Of a stretch of 64,000 nt of DNA, positions 28,027-35,831 are shown piece by piece. The DNA lies in the NCBI RefSeq assembly GCF_000472525.1, contig NZ_AWZT01000015.1, positions 82,220 through 146,219 on the forward strand, read 5' to 3'. A program made the translations under genes and the position numbers. How positions within the stretch are numbered: the first letter of the stretch is position 1; the number at the start of each line of letters is the position of its first letter. The notes beneath the pieces were generated by a model. That model made no database searches, had not been told where the DNA came from, and worked only from the letters and a program-made list of their open reading frames with translations. This stretch comes from Paraburkholderia dilworthii (lineage in GTDB: Bacteria > Pseudomonadota > Gammaproteobacteria > Burkholderiales > Burkholderiaceae).

Positions 28027-28380
28027 ATGAGCGCTGAACGCATGCTGTGCGAACTGAGCGATCTGCCGGATGGCGGCTCGCGCGGCCTGTTGCGCAAGGG
28101 CCTCGACGACCAGCTGTGCGTCGTGCGCCAGGGCGACGAAGTATTCGTCTGGCTCAACGACTGTCCGCACGAGCATCGGCCGATGGAGTACCGGCAAGAC
28201 CGTTTCCTCTCTGCCGACGGCAGTCACATCGTCTGTTACGCACACTCGGCGCATTTCGACATCCGCACAGGCCATTGCTTCGCCGGCCCGTGTACCGGCC
28301 AGCGCCTGACCAGAGTGCCGGCACGGATCGAGAACGGCAAGGTGTGGATTCCCGCCGAACTGCCTTCGATCTTCGACTGA
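28027..28380 (+). CDS. Rieske [2Fe-2S] ferredoxin
   Basis: A 117-residue single-domain Rieske protein with cluster ligands C46-P-H48 (CPHEHRPMEY) and C70-Y-A-H73 (CYAHSAHF). It starts 12 bp after the VOC gene, so the two are co-transcribed. Such proteins carry electrons to ring-hydroxylating oxygenases or activate extradiol enzymes. No terminal oxygenase gene is adjacent; the only one in the window is at 56236. Confidence 0.88.
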   Translation: MSAERMLCELSDLPDGGSRGLLRKGLDDQLCVVRQGDEVFVWLNDCPHEHRPMEYRQDRFLSADGSHIVCYAHSAHFDIRTGHCFAGPCTGQRLTRVPARIENGKVWIPAELPSIFD

Positions 28381-28383
28381 CAA

Positions 28384-28410
28384 GACTCATACGACTCATA
28401 CGACTCATAC
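28384..28410. repeat. Three tandem copies of GACTCATAC
   Basis: Three perfect 9-bp direct repeats fill most of the 46-bp spacer between the Rieske ferredoxin and hydrolase genes. A slippage-prone spacer is the simplest reading. Confidence 0.85.
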
Positions 28411-28426
28411 CCGAGACCACTACATC

Positions 28427-29590
28427 ATGTTCCAGTACTTCCCCACCAACTACGTCTGGAGCCTCTCGACGATGATCGCCCTCACGCACGGGGGCAACAT
28501 CGGCGAGGTGGACGCGATGTGCGCGCCGCTTCTGGAAGCGTCCCGCGCCGGTGACGATCCCGGCACGCAAGCCTTCTACGAAGCATGGAAAAGCGGCGCG
28601 GACAATCTGATCGCGCTCGCCGACGAAGACCTCGCGCGCGGTCACAAACTCTCCGCCGGCGAGAAGCTGAGCCGCGCCGGCCTTTACTACGGCATCGCCG
28701 AGCGCATGCAGGCGCATGGCTTCGAGGCACGCCTCGCAATCTACAAGCGTTCGCTGGAACTCTTCGAGCAAGGCCGCAAGCTCGCGCGCGAGAACTGCGT
28801 GCGTGTGGAGATTCCCTATCGCAACGCGCATCTCGCCGCGCTATACGTGCGCGCCGAAGGACTCGAGCCCGGACAACGCGCACCGATTGTCGTCGTGATG
28901 AACGGCCTCGATTCGACCAAGGAAATGCTGCAAAAAAGCGTGATGGGCACGATGTTCGCGCGCCATGGATTGTCGGCGCTCTTCATCGATCAGCCCGGCA
29001 CCGGCGAGGCGCTGCGGCTGCATGACATGCCCGCCGTGCACGACACCGAAACGTGGGCCGCGCCGATCGTCGACTGGCTCGAACAGCACGCTGAAGTGGA
29101 CCGCAAGCGCATCGGCGCACTGGGCGTGTCGTTGGGCGGCTACTACTGTCCGCGCGCCGTGGCGTTCGAACCGCGCTTTGCGTGCGGCGCGGTGTGGGGC
29201 GCGAACCACGACTGGCGCGCGGTGCAGCAGGCGCGCCTGAAACGCGAAGGCGAAAATCCGGTGCCGCATTACTGGAAACACGTGCAGTGGGTGTTCGGCG
29301 CAAGTGACATGGGCGACTTTCTTGCGAAGGCTGAGCACATGCATCTGAACGGCGTGCTCGACCGCATTGGCGTGCCGTTCCTCATCACGCACGGCGAGAA
29401 CGACAGGCAGATTCCGTTGAAGTATGCCCATCAGAGCTTCGAACAGCTAACGAATAGTCCGAAGAAGGATCTGTTCATTTTTACGGCACGCGAAGGCGGC
29501 GTCGAACACAGTTCGCTCGACAATCCGCTGAACGCCGGCAACCGGATCGCCGACTGGCTGGCCGTTCAACTCGGCGGCTCGGTCGTCTGA
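28427..29590 (+). CDS. Alpha/beta hydrolase, C-C bond hydrolase-like
   Basis: A 387-residue alpha/beta hydrolase with a helical N-terminal cap domain. The nucleophile elbow is GALGVSLGGYY (Ser), the oxyanion region VVVMNGLDSTKEM, and late His/Asp candidates lie in ITHGENDRQIP and GGVEHSSLDNP. The build resembles 2,6-dihydroxypseudooxynicotine hydrolase and related enzymes that split ring-fission or diketone products. The VOC dioxygenase and FAD monooxygenase on either side support hydrolysis of a ring-cleavage product; the substrate is not known. Confidence 0.75.
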   Translation: MFQYFPTNYVWSLSTMIALTHGGNIGEVDAMCAPLLEASRAGDDPGTQAFYEAWKSGADNLIALADEDLARGHKLSAGEKLSRAGLYYGIAERMQAHGFEARLAIYKRSLELFEQGRKLARENCVRVEIPYRNAHLAALYVRAEGLEPGQRAPIVVVMNGLDSTKEMLQKSVMGTMFARHGLSALFIDQPGTGEALRLHDMPAVHDTETWAAPIVDWLEQHAEVDRKRIGALGVSLGGYYCPRAVAFEPRFACGAVWGANHDWRAVQQARLKREGENPVPHYWKHVQWVFGASDMGDFLAKAEHMHLNGVLDRIGVPFLITHGENDRQIPLKYAHQSFEQLTNSPKKDLFIFTAREGGVEHSSLDNPLNAGNRIADWLAVQLGGSVV

Positions 29591-29624
29591 AGCGGCCGCC
29601 TCACATCGCACAGAGAAACTAACT

Positions 29625-30758
29625 ATGGCACTGGTCAACAAGGTCCTCGTCATCGGCGGCGGCATCGGCGGCATGTGCGCTGCGATCATGCTGCGCAGGC
29701 AGGGCATCGAGGTCGATCTCGTCGAGGTCAATCCGCAATGGGCGCCCGACGGCGCCGGCATCACGATCAGCGGCCCGTCGCTGCGCAGCCTTCGCGAGAT
29801 CGGCGTGGTGGACGAGGTGCTGCGCCGCGGCGGCTCATGGACCGCCGTCGATATCTGCGACGCAAACGGTCAACTGAGCATGACTGTCCCCACGGCGTCC
29901 GCCATCGGCGCAGAAGATCTCCCCGGGGGCGCGGGCATCATGCGCACGGTGCTCGCCGATATTCTCGGCAATGCCACGCAGAATGCCGGCGCGAATGTGA
30001 GATTAGGCGTGAGCTTCGAAAAGATCGAGCAGGATGAAAACGAAGTAGAGGTGCTGTTCACGGACGGCAGCCTCGGCCGCTACGATCTCGTGATCGGTGC
30101 GGACGGCGTCAACTCAGCCGTGCGCAAACTCGTGATGCCTGGATTCGAAGGCCCGAAGTTCACCGGCCAGGGATCGTGGCGCGCCGTGGTGCCGCGCCTT
30201 CGCGAGAACTCGACCATCTACATGGGCAAAACCACCAAGGCGGGAATGAACCCGATCAGCGCGACCGAGTGCTACCTGTTCGTGCTCGACAAGCGGGAAG
30301 GGATGGACTTTCTCGCACCGGAGCAATGGCCGCACATGCTCGCCGGTTTGCTGGAAGAATTCGGCGGCGCGATCGGCGAATTCCGCGCGGGCCTCATCGA
30401 CGGCTCGCTCGGCAATCACCGCGTGCTTTATAGACCGCTCGCCGGTCACATGATTCCGGCGCCCTGGCACAAGGGACGTATCGTGCTGCTCGGCGACGCG
30501 GTGCATGCGACCACGCCGCACCTCGCGTCGGGCGCGGGTATCGCCGTCGAAGGCGCCATTGTGCTGGCAGAAGAACTGCAGCGGCGTCACTCTCTCGAAG
30601 GCGCACTGACCGCCTACGCCGGCCGTCACTACGACCGCGCGCGGCTCGTAGTCAGCGCGTCTAACCGCATGGGTCAACTGGAGCAGCAAGGGGGCTCGCG
30701 CGAAGAACATACGCGCGTGATGATCGAAGCGCAGCAGGCGCTACGTCTGCCGCTTTGA
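29625..30758 (+). CDS. FAD-dependent aromatic monooxygenase
   Basis: A 377-residue group A flavoprotein hydroxylase. It has the GxGxxG motif VIGGGIGGMCAAIML at the N-terminus, the internal DG-like segment YDLVIGADGVNSAVR (about residues 149-163) and the second FAD motif VLLGDAVHATTPHLASGAG. These enzymes hydroxylate phenolic or hydroxypyridine-type rings with NAD(P)H and O2. The gene lies between the hydrolase and the SDR gene on the same strand. Confidence 0.85.
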   Translation: MALVNKVLVIGGGIGGMCAAIMLRRQGIEVDLVEVNPQWAPDGAGITISGPSLRSLREIGVVDEVLRRGGSWTAVDICDANGQLSMTVPTASAIGAEDLPGGAGIMRTVLADILGNATQNAGANVRLGVSFEKIEQDENEVEVLFTDGSLGRYDLVIGADGVNSAVRKLVMPGFEGPKFTGQGSWRAVVPRLRENSTIYMGKTTKAGMNPISATECYLFVLDKREGMDFLAPEQWPHMLAGLLEEFGGAIGEFRAGLIDGSLGNHRVLYRPLAGHMIPAPWHKGRIVLLGDAVHATTPHLASGAGIAVEGAIVLAEELQRRHSLEGALTAYAGRHYDRARLVVSASNRMGQLEQQGGSREEHTRVMIEAQQALRLPL

Positions 30759-30795
30759 CGGGCCACCGCTCACCGACGACAGGAGTTCTTACCGA

Positions 30796-31548
30796 ATGAG
30801 CATTTCAATTAGTTCCAACCGCCGTGTGGCCGTCGTCACCGGCGCGGCTGGCGGACTCGGCGAGGCCTTCGCGCTGCGCCTCGCAACGGGCGGGCATGAA
30901 CTCGTGCTGACCGATCGTGCACCGTGCCACGAGCTGGCTTCGCGGATCGAGTCCGCTGGCGGCCGCGCGACGACGTTAGCGTGCGACCTCGCCAATCCAT
31001 CGAGCGTCGAGCGATTCGCAGCGCACGTGCTCGAACAGGTCGGGCGGGTCGACGTACTGGTCAACAATGCGGCTTTCATGCCGATGGCGCCGCTAGCATC
31101 GATCACGGCGGCGTTGTGGCGGCAGATCATGACCGTCAACGCGGACGCGCCGTTTCTACTCGCGCAGGCGTTCTCCGTCGGCATGATCGAGCGGCGCTGG
31201 GGACGCATCGTCAATCTCGCGTCCAGCACCGTGTGGGGTCCGCCTCCTGGCATGTCCGCCTACGCGAGCAGCAAGATGGCGGTGATCGGATTGACGCGCG
31301 CACTCGCGGCCGAACTCGGCGCGCATGGCATCACGGTCAATGCGATATCGCCCGGGCTGACGCGCCATGCGGGCAGCGCGGCCAATCTTCCCGGCGAAGC
31401 ATTCGATGCGGTGCGCGCGCGCCAGTTTATTCCGCGCACGGAAGTGCCCGACGATCTGACCGGCGCACTGGCGTTCCTGGCGTCGGACGATGCGCGGTTT
31501 ATCACGGGACAAGTGCTGAACGTCGACGGTGGGGGGTTCGGCTTCTGA
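30796..31548 (+). CDS. Short-chain dehydrogenase/reductase
   Basis: A 250-residue classical SDR with cofactor motif VVTGAAGGLGEAFA, structural NNAAFMP, catalytic Ser in NLASSTVWG and YASSK. The start has AGGAG 10-11 bp upstream. It closes the 27121-31548 catabolic run and probably oxidises or reduces an alcohol or ketone intermediate. Confidence 0.9.
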   Translation: MSISISSNRRVAVVTGAAGGLGEAFALRLATGGHELVLTDRAPCHELASRIESAGGRATTLACDLANPSSVERFAAHVLEQVGRVDVLVNNAAFMPMAPLASITAALWRQIMTVNADAPFLLAQAFSVGMIERRWGRIVNLASSTVWGPPPGMSAYASSKMAVIGLTRALAAELGAHGITVNAISPGLTRHAGSAANLPGEAFDAVRARQFIPRTEVPDDLTGALAFLASDDARFITGQVLNVDGGGFGF

Positions 31549-32042
31549 GACTGATTTTGAGCTAGCTCGTGGCGCTGCATCGCCTCGCAAATGCCGAAGA
31601 CCGTGCGCAAGCTGCGACGCTAGCCACAGCCGCCCTATCTCGCTCCTGGAGATGGGAACGGCAGCGGTCGTTTGGGAAAGCACCTGTATTGAAGCACCGT
31701 TTTGTGTGCGCGACGCAAAAGTGAGCCACCCCAGGAGATGCGTCACGATCAGGCGCGGCACGCCCGCGCGCTGCGAATCTCCTTACATCCGCTTCCATAT
31801 TCAAACAAAGCGTGAACGCGCGAGTTCGGCTCATGCGGCGTTGAAAGTGCCATGTGCAGCGCATGTACAGCGCGTTAAGACGCTGATGCACTTTCGCGAA
31901 GTAGCGCTTTTCCCGCACTGGTTGTAACGGCTCGGTAAAACATGATTTTTCGTGGATTGATAACTTACGCGCAACACGCAGCGTTGCTGGGCGGCATCGA
32001 ACGGCGGCACTGCGTGACCGTAAATCCATCGAAGGAGCAGGT
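31549..32042. other. Gene-free stretch before a small lipoprotein gene
   Basis: No coding region can be supported in about 490 bp. The final 100 bp are less GC-rich and end in a clear ribosome binding site for the small lipoprotein gene, so a promoter is likely in that part. Confidence 0.4.
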
Positions 32043-32225
32043 ATGAAAAAGCTGTTGGCAATTGCGGCGCTGGCCGCCTTGAGCGCAACCCTGAGCGGCT
32101 GCTGGTGGGGACCGCCTCCGGGTTGGGGTGGCGGCGGTGGTCACGGCGATGGTGGTCCGGGCGGCGGTCATGGTGATGGTCCGCATGGCGCGATCGTCCT
32201 TCCTGGCCACGTCGCGCAAGGCTGA
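32043..32225 (+). CDS. Small Gly/His-rich lipoprotein
   Basis: A 60-residue lipoprotein with a standard signal peptide (MKKLLAIAALAALSATLSGC, lipobox LSGC, Cys20). The short mature part is about 40 residues of Gly, His, Pro and Asp in repeats such as GGGHGDG and ends in AIVLPGHVAQG. A GGAG site lies 6-9 bp upstream. The His/Asp content suggests metal binding at the membrane, but this is inference. It is convergent with the two-component system that follows. Confidence 0.75.
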   Translation: MKKLLAIAALAALSATLSGCWWGPPPGWGGGGGHGDGGPGGGHGDGPHGAIVLPGHVAQG

Positions 32226-32249
32226 TTCGAGCCGGCGCACAGCGCGATG

Positions 32250-32278
32250 CAAAGGGCGGGCAAGTCTGCTGTCCTTTG
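32250..32278. terminator. Possible bidirectional stem-loop between convergent genes
   Basis: CAAAGG at 32250-32255 pairs with CCTTTG at 32273-32278 around a 17-base loop. It lies between the stops of the small lipoprotein and the histidine kinase genes, which face each other. The stem is short and no T-run follows. Confidence 0.3.
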
Positions 32279-32285
32279 TATTGCG

Positions 32286-33533
32286 TCAGGCCGGAAATCT
32301 CATCGACACCACAAACCCGCCATCGACCGCATTGTCCGCGTGAAAAACGCCACCGTTGTATCGCACGAGCCGTCGCACGATTGCGAGGCCGAGGCCGCAA
32401 TGCGCGTCGCCTCCGCGCGCTTCGTCCAGTCGCACGAACGGTTGCAATGCGCGCTCCAGTTGGCTGCCCGGAATGCCGCCGCCGTGATCGCGAACGCTCA
32501 GCGTGTAATGTCCATTGTGCCGCGACGTCGCAATCTCGACCGGCGGCTCGCCATACGTCAGCGCATTCTCGATCAGGTTCGTCAGGATGCGGTCGAGGTC
32601 GACGAGCGGCAAGCCGAAGCCGCCGCCCGCCTGCAAGTCGAGACGGATTAACTCGTCGTCGGCGAGACTGTCGCCGTAATGGCGGCGGCAATGCGCATCG
32701 ACGCTCGTGCACGGTGAGCTGTCCGCGCTTTCTCGCGCGAAATCCAGAAACTGCGTGACGATGCGCGACAACGACTCCGCGTCGCGCAAAAAGCCGCTGC
32801 GACTGGCTTCGTCGGGCAGCAGGTCCGCGCGCACCTGCATTCGCGTGATGGGCGCGCGCAAGTCATGCGCGACGCCCGCAAGCATCACCGCACGCTCCTG
32901 TTCGGCCTGCGCGAGCTCATGCACCATCTGGTTGAAATTGTCGATGAGTTCCTTCGTTTCGCGCGGACCGCTCGCCGGCACGACCGGCGCCCGATGACCA
33001 AGGCGAAACTCGCGCGCCGCAATCGCGAGGCGATGCAGCGGCCGTTGCAGATACCATGCGCCGATCAGCGCGAGAATCACGGCGAACACGAGCATCATGG
33101 CTGACGCGCCGAGAAAGCGGCGCGCGGGCAGCATCGAGTTCTCAAGCTTGAGCCAGCCCGGATTGCCCGCATAGCGCACCCAGACGTTGCCGTTTCCGGC
33201 GTCGGCAACCACCTCGCTGCCCGGCGGCAGCCTGGCGCGCAAAGCGTCCTGGAAGGGGCCGGACGTGTCCCGGCAGGGCGCAGGGCAGCCATACGGAATC
33301 GCGTCGCTCGCATTAATGAGCGTGACCCCGAGCGCCGCCGACACTTGCGAGGCGGCAGCCGTGCCCTCGCGATGTGCCTGCACCGCAAGCAGCAGCGCGC
33401 GTTGCGCATGTCCGGTATCAATCTGGCCGCGTTCACGATCCACGAGCAGCAGGGAGGTGAGGTGGACGATCACAATGAGGCCGACTGTCATCAACGCAAG
33501 CTGGCCGAACAGCGTGTTAAACGGATTTTTCAT
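32286..33533 (-). CDS. Two-component sensor histidine kinase
   Basis: A 415-residue membrane kinase. TM1 (about residues 9-32), a periplasmic sensor region with a Cys pair (CPAPC), TM2 ending in WYLQRPL and a HAMP segment precede the catalytic core. H-box VAHDLRAPITRMQ, N-box TNLIENALTYG and G-box GLGLAIVRRLV are all visible. I start it at the ATG at 33533, which overlaps the response regulator gene by 17 bp. It probably controls the divergent RND efflux operon. Confidence 0.9.
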   Translation of the reverse strand: MKNPFNTLFGQLALMTVGLIVIVHLTSLLLVDRERGQIDTGHAQRALLLAVQAHREGTAAASQVSAALGVTLINASDAIPYGCPAPCRDTSGPFQDALRARLPPGSEVVADAGNGNVWVRYAGNPGWLKLENSMLPARRFLGASAMMLVFAVILALIGAWYLQRPLHRLAIAAREFRLGHRAPVVPASGPRETKELIDNFNQMVHELAQAEQERAVMLAGVAHDLRAPITRMQVRADLLPDEASRSGFLRDAESLSRIVTQFLDFARESADSSPCTSVDAHCRRHYGDSLADDELIRLDLQAGGGFGLPLVDLDRILTNLIENALTYGEPPVEIATSRHNGHYTLSVRDHGGGIPGSQLERALQPFVRLDEARGGDAHCGLGLAIVRRLVRYNGGVFHADNAVDGGFVVSMRFPA

Positions 33534-34257
33534 CGTCGCTGCTGCCGGGCACGAACATATAACCGATACCACGTACCGTCTGGATTCGTCTCGGGTTGGC
33601 GGGGTCGTCCTCAAGCAGACGCCGCAGGCGCCACACCGGCACGTCGATGCCGCGCTCGGTCACCTCCGAATGCGGTCCATGCAACAGGTCGACGAGTCTG
33701 GAGCGGGACAGCGTTTCCATTGGATGTTGCGCGAGCACTTCGAGCAGCGCGTATTCGCTGCCGGTCAGCTTGAGCGGCTCGTCGCCGCGAAACAGCGTGC
33801 GGCTCGCGAAGTCGAGACGAAAGCTGCCGAAGCGTAGCGCTTCGCGCTTCTCCAGTGGCGCCGCGACCGACGCGGCCGGTTGCGCGTGCCGCCGCAACAC
33901 TGCGTGAATGCGCGCGAGCAATTCCTGCGGCATGAAGGGCTTGCCGAGATAATCGTCGGCGCCGAGTTCGAGGCCGATCACGCGGTCCACGCCGTCGGCG
34001 CGCGCCGTCAGCATGATGACCGGAATCGTGTCGCCGCTCGCGCGCAATTGCCGCAGCGCGCCGAGTCCGTCGACGCCCGGCATCATCAGATCGAGCACGA
34101 TAATCGACGGCCGTTCGCGTTCCAGCCGGCGCGCCAGATGACTGGCGTCGTGCAACACGGAGATTTCAATGCCGCGTTGCTGAAAAAAGGTTCGCAGCAG
34201 GTCGCGCAGATCGGCGTCGTCGTCGACCAGCAGCACCTGGATGGGCGTGTCTGACAT
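33517..34257 (-). CDS. OmpR-family response regulator
   Basis: A 246-residue regulator. The receiver domain carries the acidic pocket VLLVDDDADL and the phospho-acceptor region IIVLDLMMPGVDG. The C-terminal winged helix has LTGSEYALLEVLAQHP and RGIDVPVWRLRRLLEDDP...VRGIGYMF. The ATG at 34257 is chosen because the receiver domain starts directly after it. It is transcribed away from the RND operon and overlaps the kinase gene. Confidence 0.92.
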   Translation of the reverse strand: MSDTPIQVLLVDDDADLRDLLRTFFQQRGIEISVLHDASHLARRLERERPSIIVLDLMMPGVDGLGALRQLRASGDTIPVIMLTARADGVDRVIGLELGADDYLGKPFMPQELLARIHAVLRRHAQPAASVAAPLEKREALRFGSFRLDFASRTLFRGDEPLKLTGSEYALLEVLAQHPMETLSRSRLVDLLHGPHSEVTERGIDVPVWRLRRLLEDDPANPRRIQTVRGIGYMFVPGSSDDEKSV

Positions 34258-34591
34258 GGCTGAGCCCTGATGGATGGAAACATTGGCGACGGCGCAGCGC
34301 TCGATCGCCGTAGCGAAATATAGCGAATCGCGCGGCACCGGCGCTTTCCGCTTCTTGTGCGAGCTTACCGTTTATTACGGCGCCACCCTCGGCCCATCGC
34401 CGACGCGCAATGCGTTAGCGAATTCTGCGAGTTGGGTTACGGCTCGTAATGCTCGCCTAAGCCGCCGTAAGACGCTTCTCACTATGCTGGGCCCTCCCTT
34501 GCCGCTGGCGCGGCGTTGCGTGGCTCCAACGTGAACCGACGACGCATGCCAGACGGTCCTTTGTCGAATCGAGTCGAAGGATGCCCCGAGC
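34258..34591. promoter_or_regulatory. Divergent promoter region of the two-component and RND operons
   Basis: The 334-bp gap holds three copies of TTACGG (34375-34380, 34437-34442 and, inverted, 34465-34470); the second is part of the palindrome TTACGGCTCGTAA (34437-34449). Repeated half-sites fit binding by an OmpR-type regulator, but the link is inferred. Confidence 0.4.
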
Positions 34592-35821
34592 ATGCCAAGC
34601 TTTTCCAACGCGTTTTCAGCGCCGACGCGCGCGCCCCGCTTCGCGATTCTTGTCGCGGCTGTCGCCGCCGCCACGCTGATGCTGGCGGCTTGCGGCGACA
34701 ACGCGCCTCACGGCCCGCCACAGACGACGCCCGAAGTCGGCGTCGAAACCATCAAGCCGCATACCGTCGTATCGAACACTGAACTGTCGGGCCGGCTGTC
34801 GGCCATCCGTGTCGCGGAAGTGAGGCCGCAAGTCGAAGGCATCGTTAGAAAGCGGCTCTTTACCGAGGGATCGCAGGTCGCAGCCGGCGCCGTGCTGTAT
34901 CAGATCGACGCGTCGAGCTATCAGGCCACTTACGATCAGGCGGTCGGCACGTTGGCGAAAACCGTCGCGACCGCGAACGCCGCGCAGACCAAGGCCACGC
35001 GCTACGCGGAATTGTCGAAGATCCAGGGCGTGAGCCGTCAGGATTACGACGATGCGCTCGCCGCGCTCGAGGAGGCGAAGGCCGACGTGGTCGCCGATCG
35101 CGCCGCATTGAAGACCGCCGCGATCAACCTTGGCTATACGAAGGTCGTCGCGCCTATCGCGGGGCGCATTGGTAAGTCAAGCGTGACCGAAGGCGCGCTC
35201 GTGACCGCCGAACAGACCACCGCGCTCGCCACGGTGCAAGCAACGAGCGAGATGTATCTCGACGTCACGCGTTCTTCCGCCGACTGGCTGCGCTTGCAGA
35301 AAGAGTTCGCGAGCGGCCAGTTGCAACATGCGGGCGCCGACGGCGCCGTGGTTCATCTGTTGATGGAAGACGGCACAGCCTATGCACAGCCGGGCAAGCT
35401 GCTGTTCTCCGACATCACCGTCGACGCCACCACCGGCTCCGTCACGCTGCGCTGCGTGTTTCCGAATCCGGATGGCGTGCTGCTGCCCGGCATGTTCGTG
35501 CGGGCGCGGCTCGAAGAAGGCGTGAACCACCAGGCGATCACCGTGCCGCAACTCGCGGTGTCGCGTGCGTCGGATGGCACCGCGAGCGTGGTCACGGTCG
35601 GCGCCGACAACAAGGTCGTGCAAACGCCGGTTACCGCGGATACCGCATCGGGCTCCGACTGGATCATCACGAGCGGTCTGAAGGCCGGCGACCGCGTGAT
35701 CGTCACGGGTTCGCAGCAGGCGCGCACCGGCGCGCTCGTCAAGCCGGTGGAGACGCCCGCGACGTCAGCCGCGCCCGCCACCGCCGACAACGCGGGCGAT
35801 GCGTCCGCCGCCCACAGCTAA
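34592..35821 (+). CDS. RND efflux periplasmic adaptor lipoprotein (AcrA/MexA-like)
   Basis: A 409-residue membrane-fusion lipoprotein with lipobox LAAC (Cys34). It contains the lipoyl halves EVRPQVEGIVRKRLFTEGSQV and VVAPIAGRIGKSSVTEGALV, a coiled hairpin rich in Ala/Lys (about residues 115-175) and a beta-barrel. It bridges the inner-membrane pump and the outer-membrane channel encoded next. Confidence 0.92.
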   Translation: MPSFSNAFSAPTRAPRFAILVAAVAAATLMLAACGDNAPHGPPQTTPEVGVETIKPHTVVSNTELSGRLSAIRVAEVRPQVEGIVRKRLFTEGSQVAAGAVLYQIDASSYQATYDQAVGTLAKTVATANAAQTKATRYAELSKIQGVSRQDYDDALAALEEAKADVVADRAALKTAAINLGYTKVVAPIAGRIGKSSVTEGALVTAEQTTALATVQATSEMYLDVTRSSADWLRLQKEFASGQLQHAGADGAVVHLLMEDGTAYAQPGKLLFSDITVDATTGSVTLRCVFPNPDGVLLPGMFVRARLEEGVNHQAITVPQLAVSRASDGTASVVTVGADNKVVQTPVTADTASGSDWIITSGLKAGDRVIVTGSQQARTGALVKPVETPATSAAPATADNAGDASAAHS

Positions 35822-35831
35822 AGAGACTCTC

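Noticed and set aside
31562..32029. A 155-codon minus-strand frame before the small lipoprotein gene
   Set aside because: Cys/Arg/His-rich translation typical of chance frames and no start signal.
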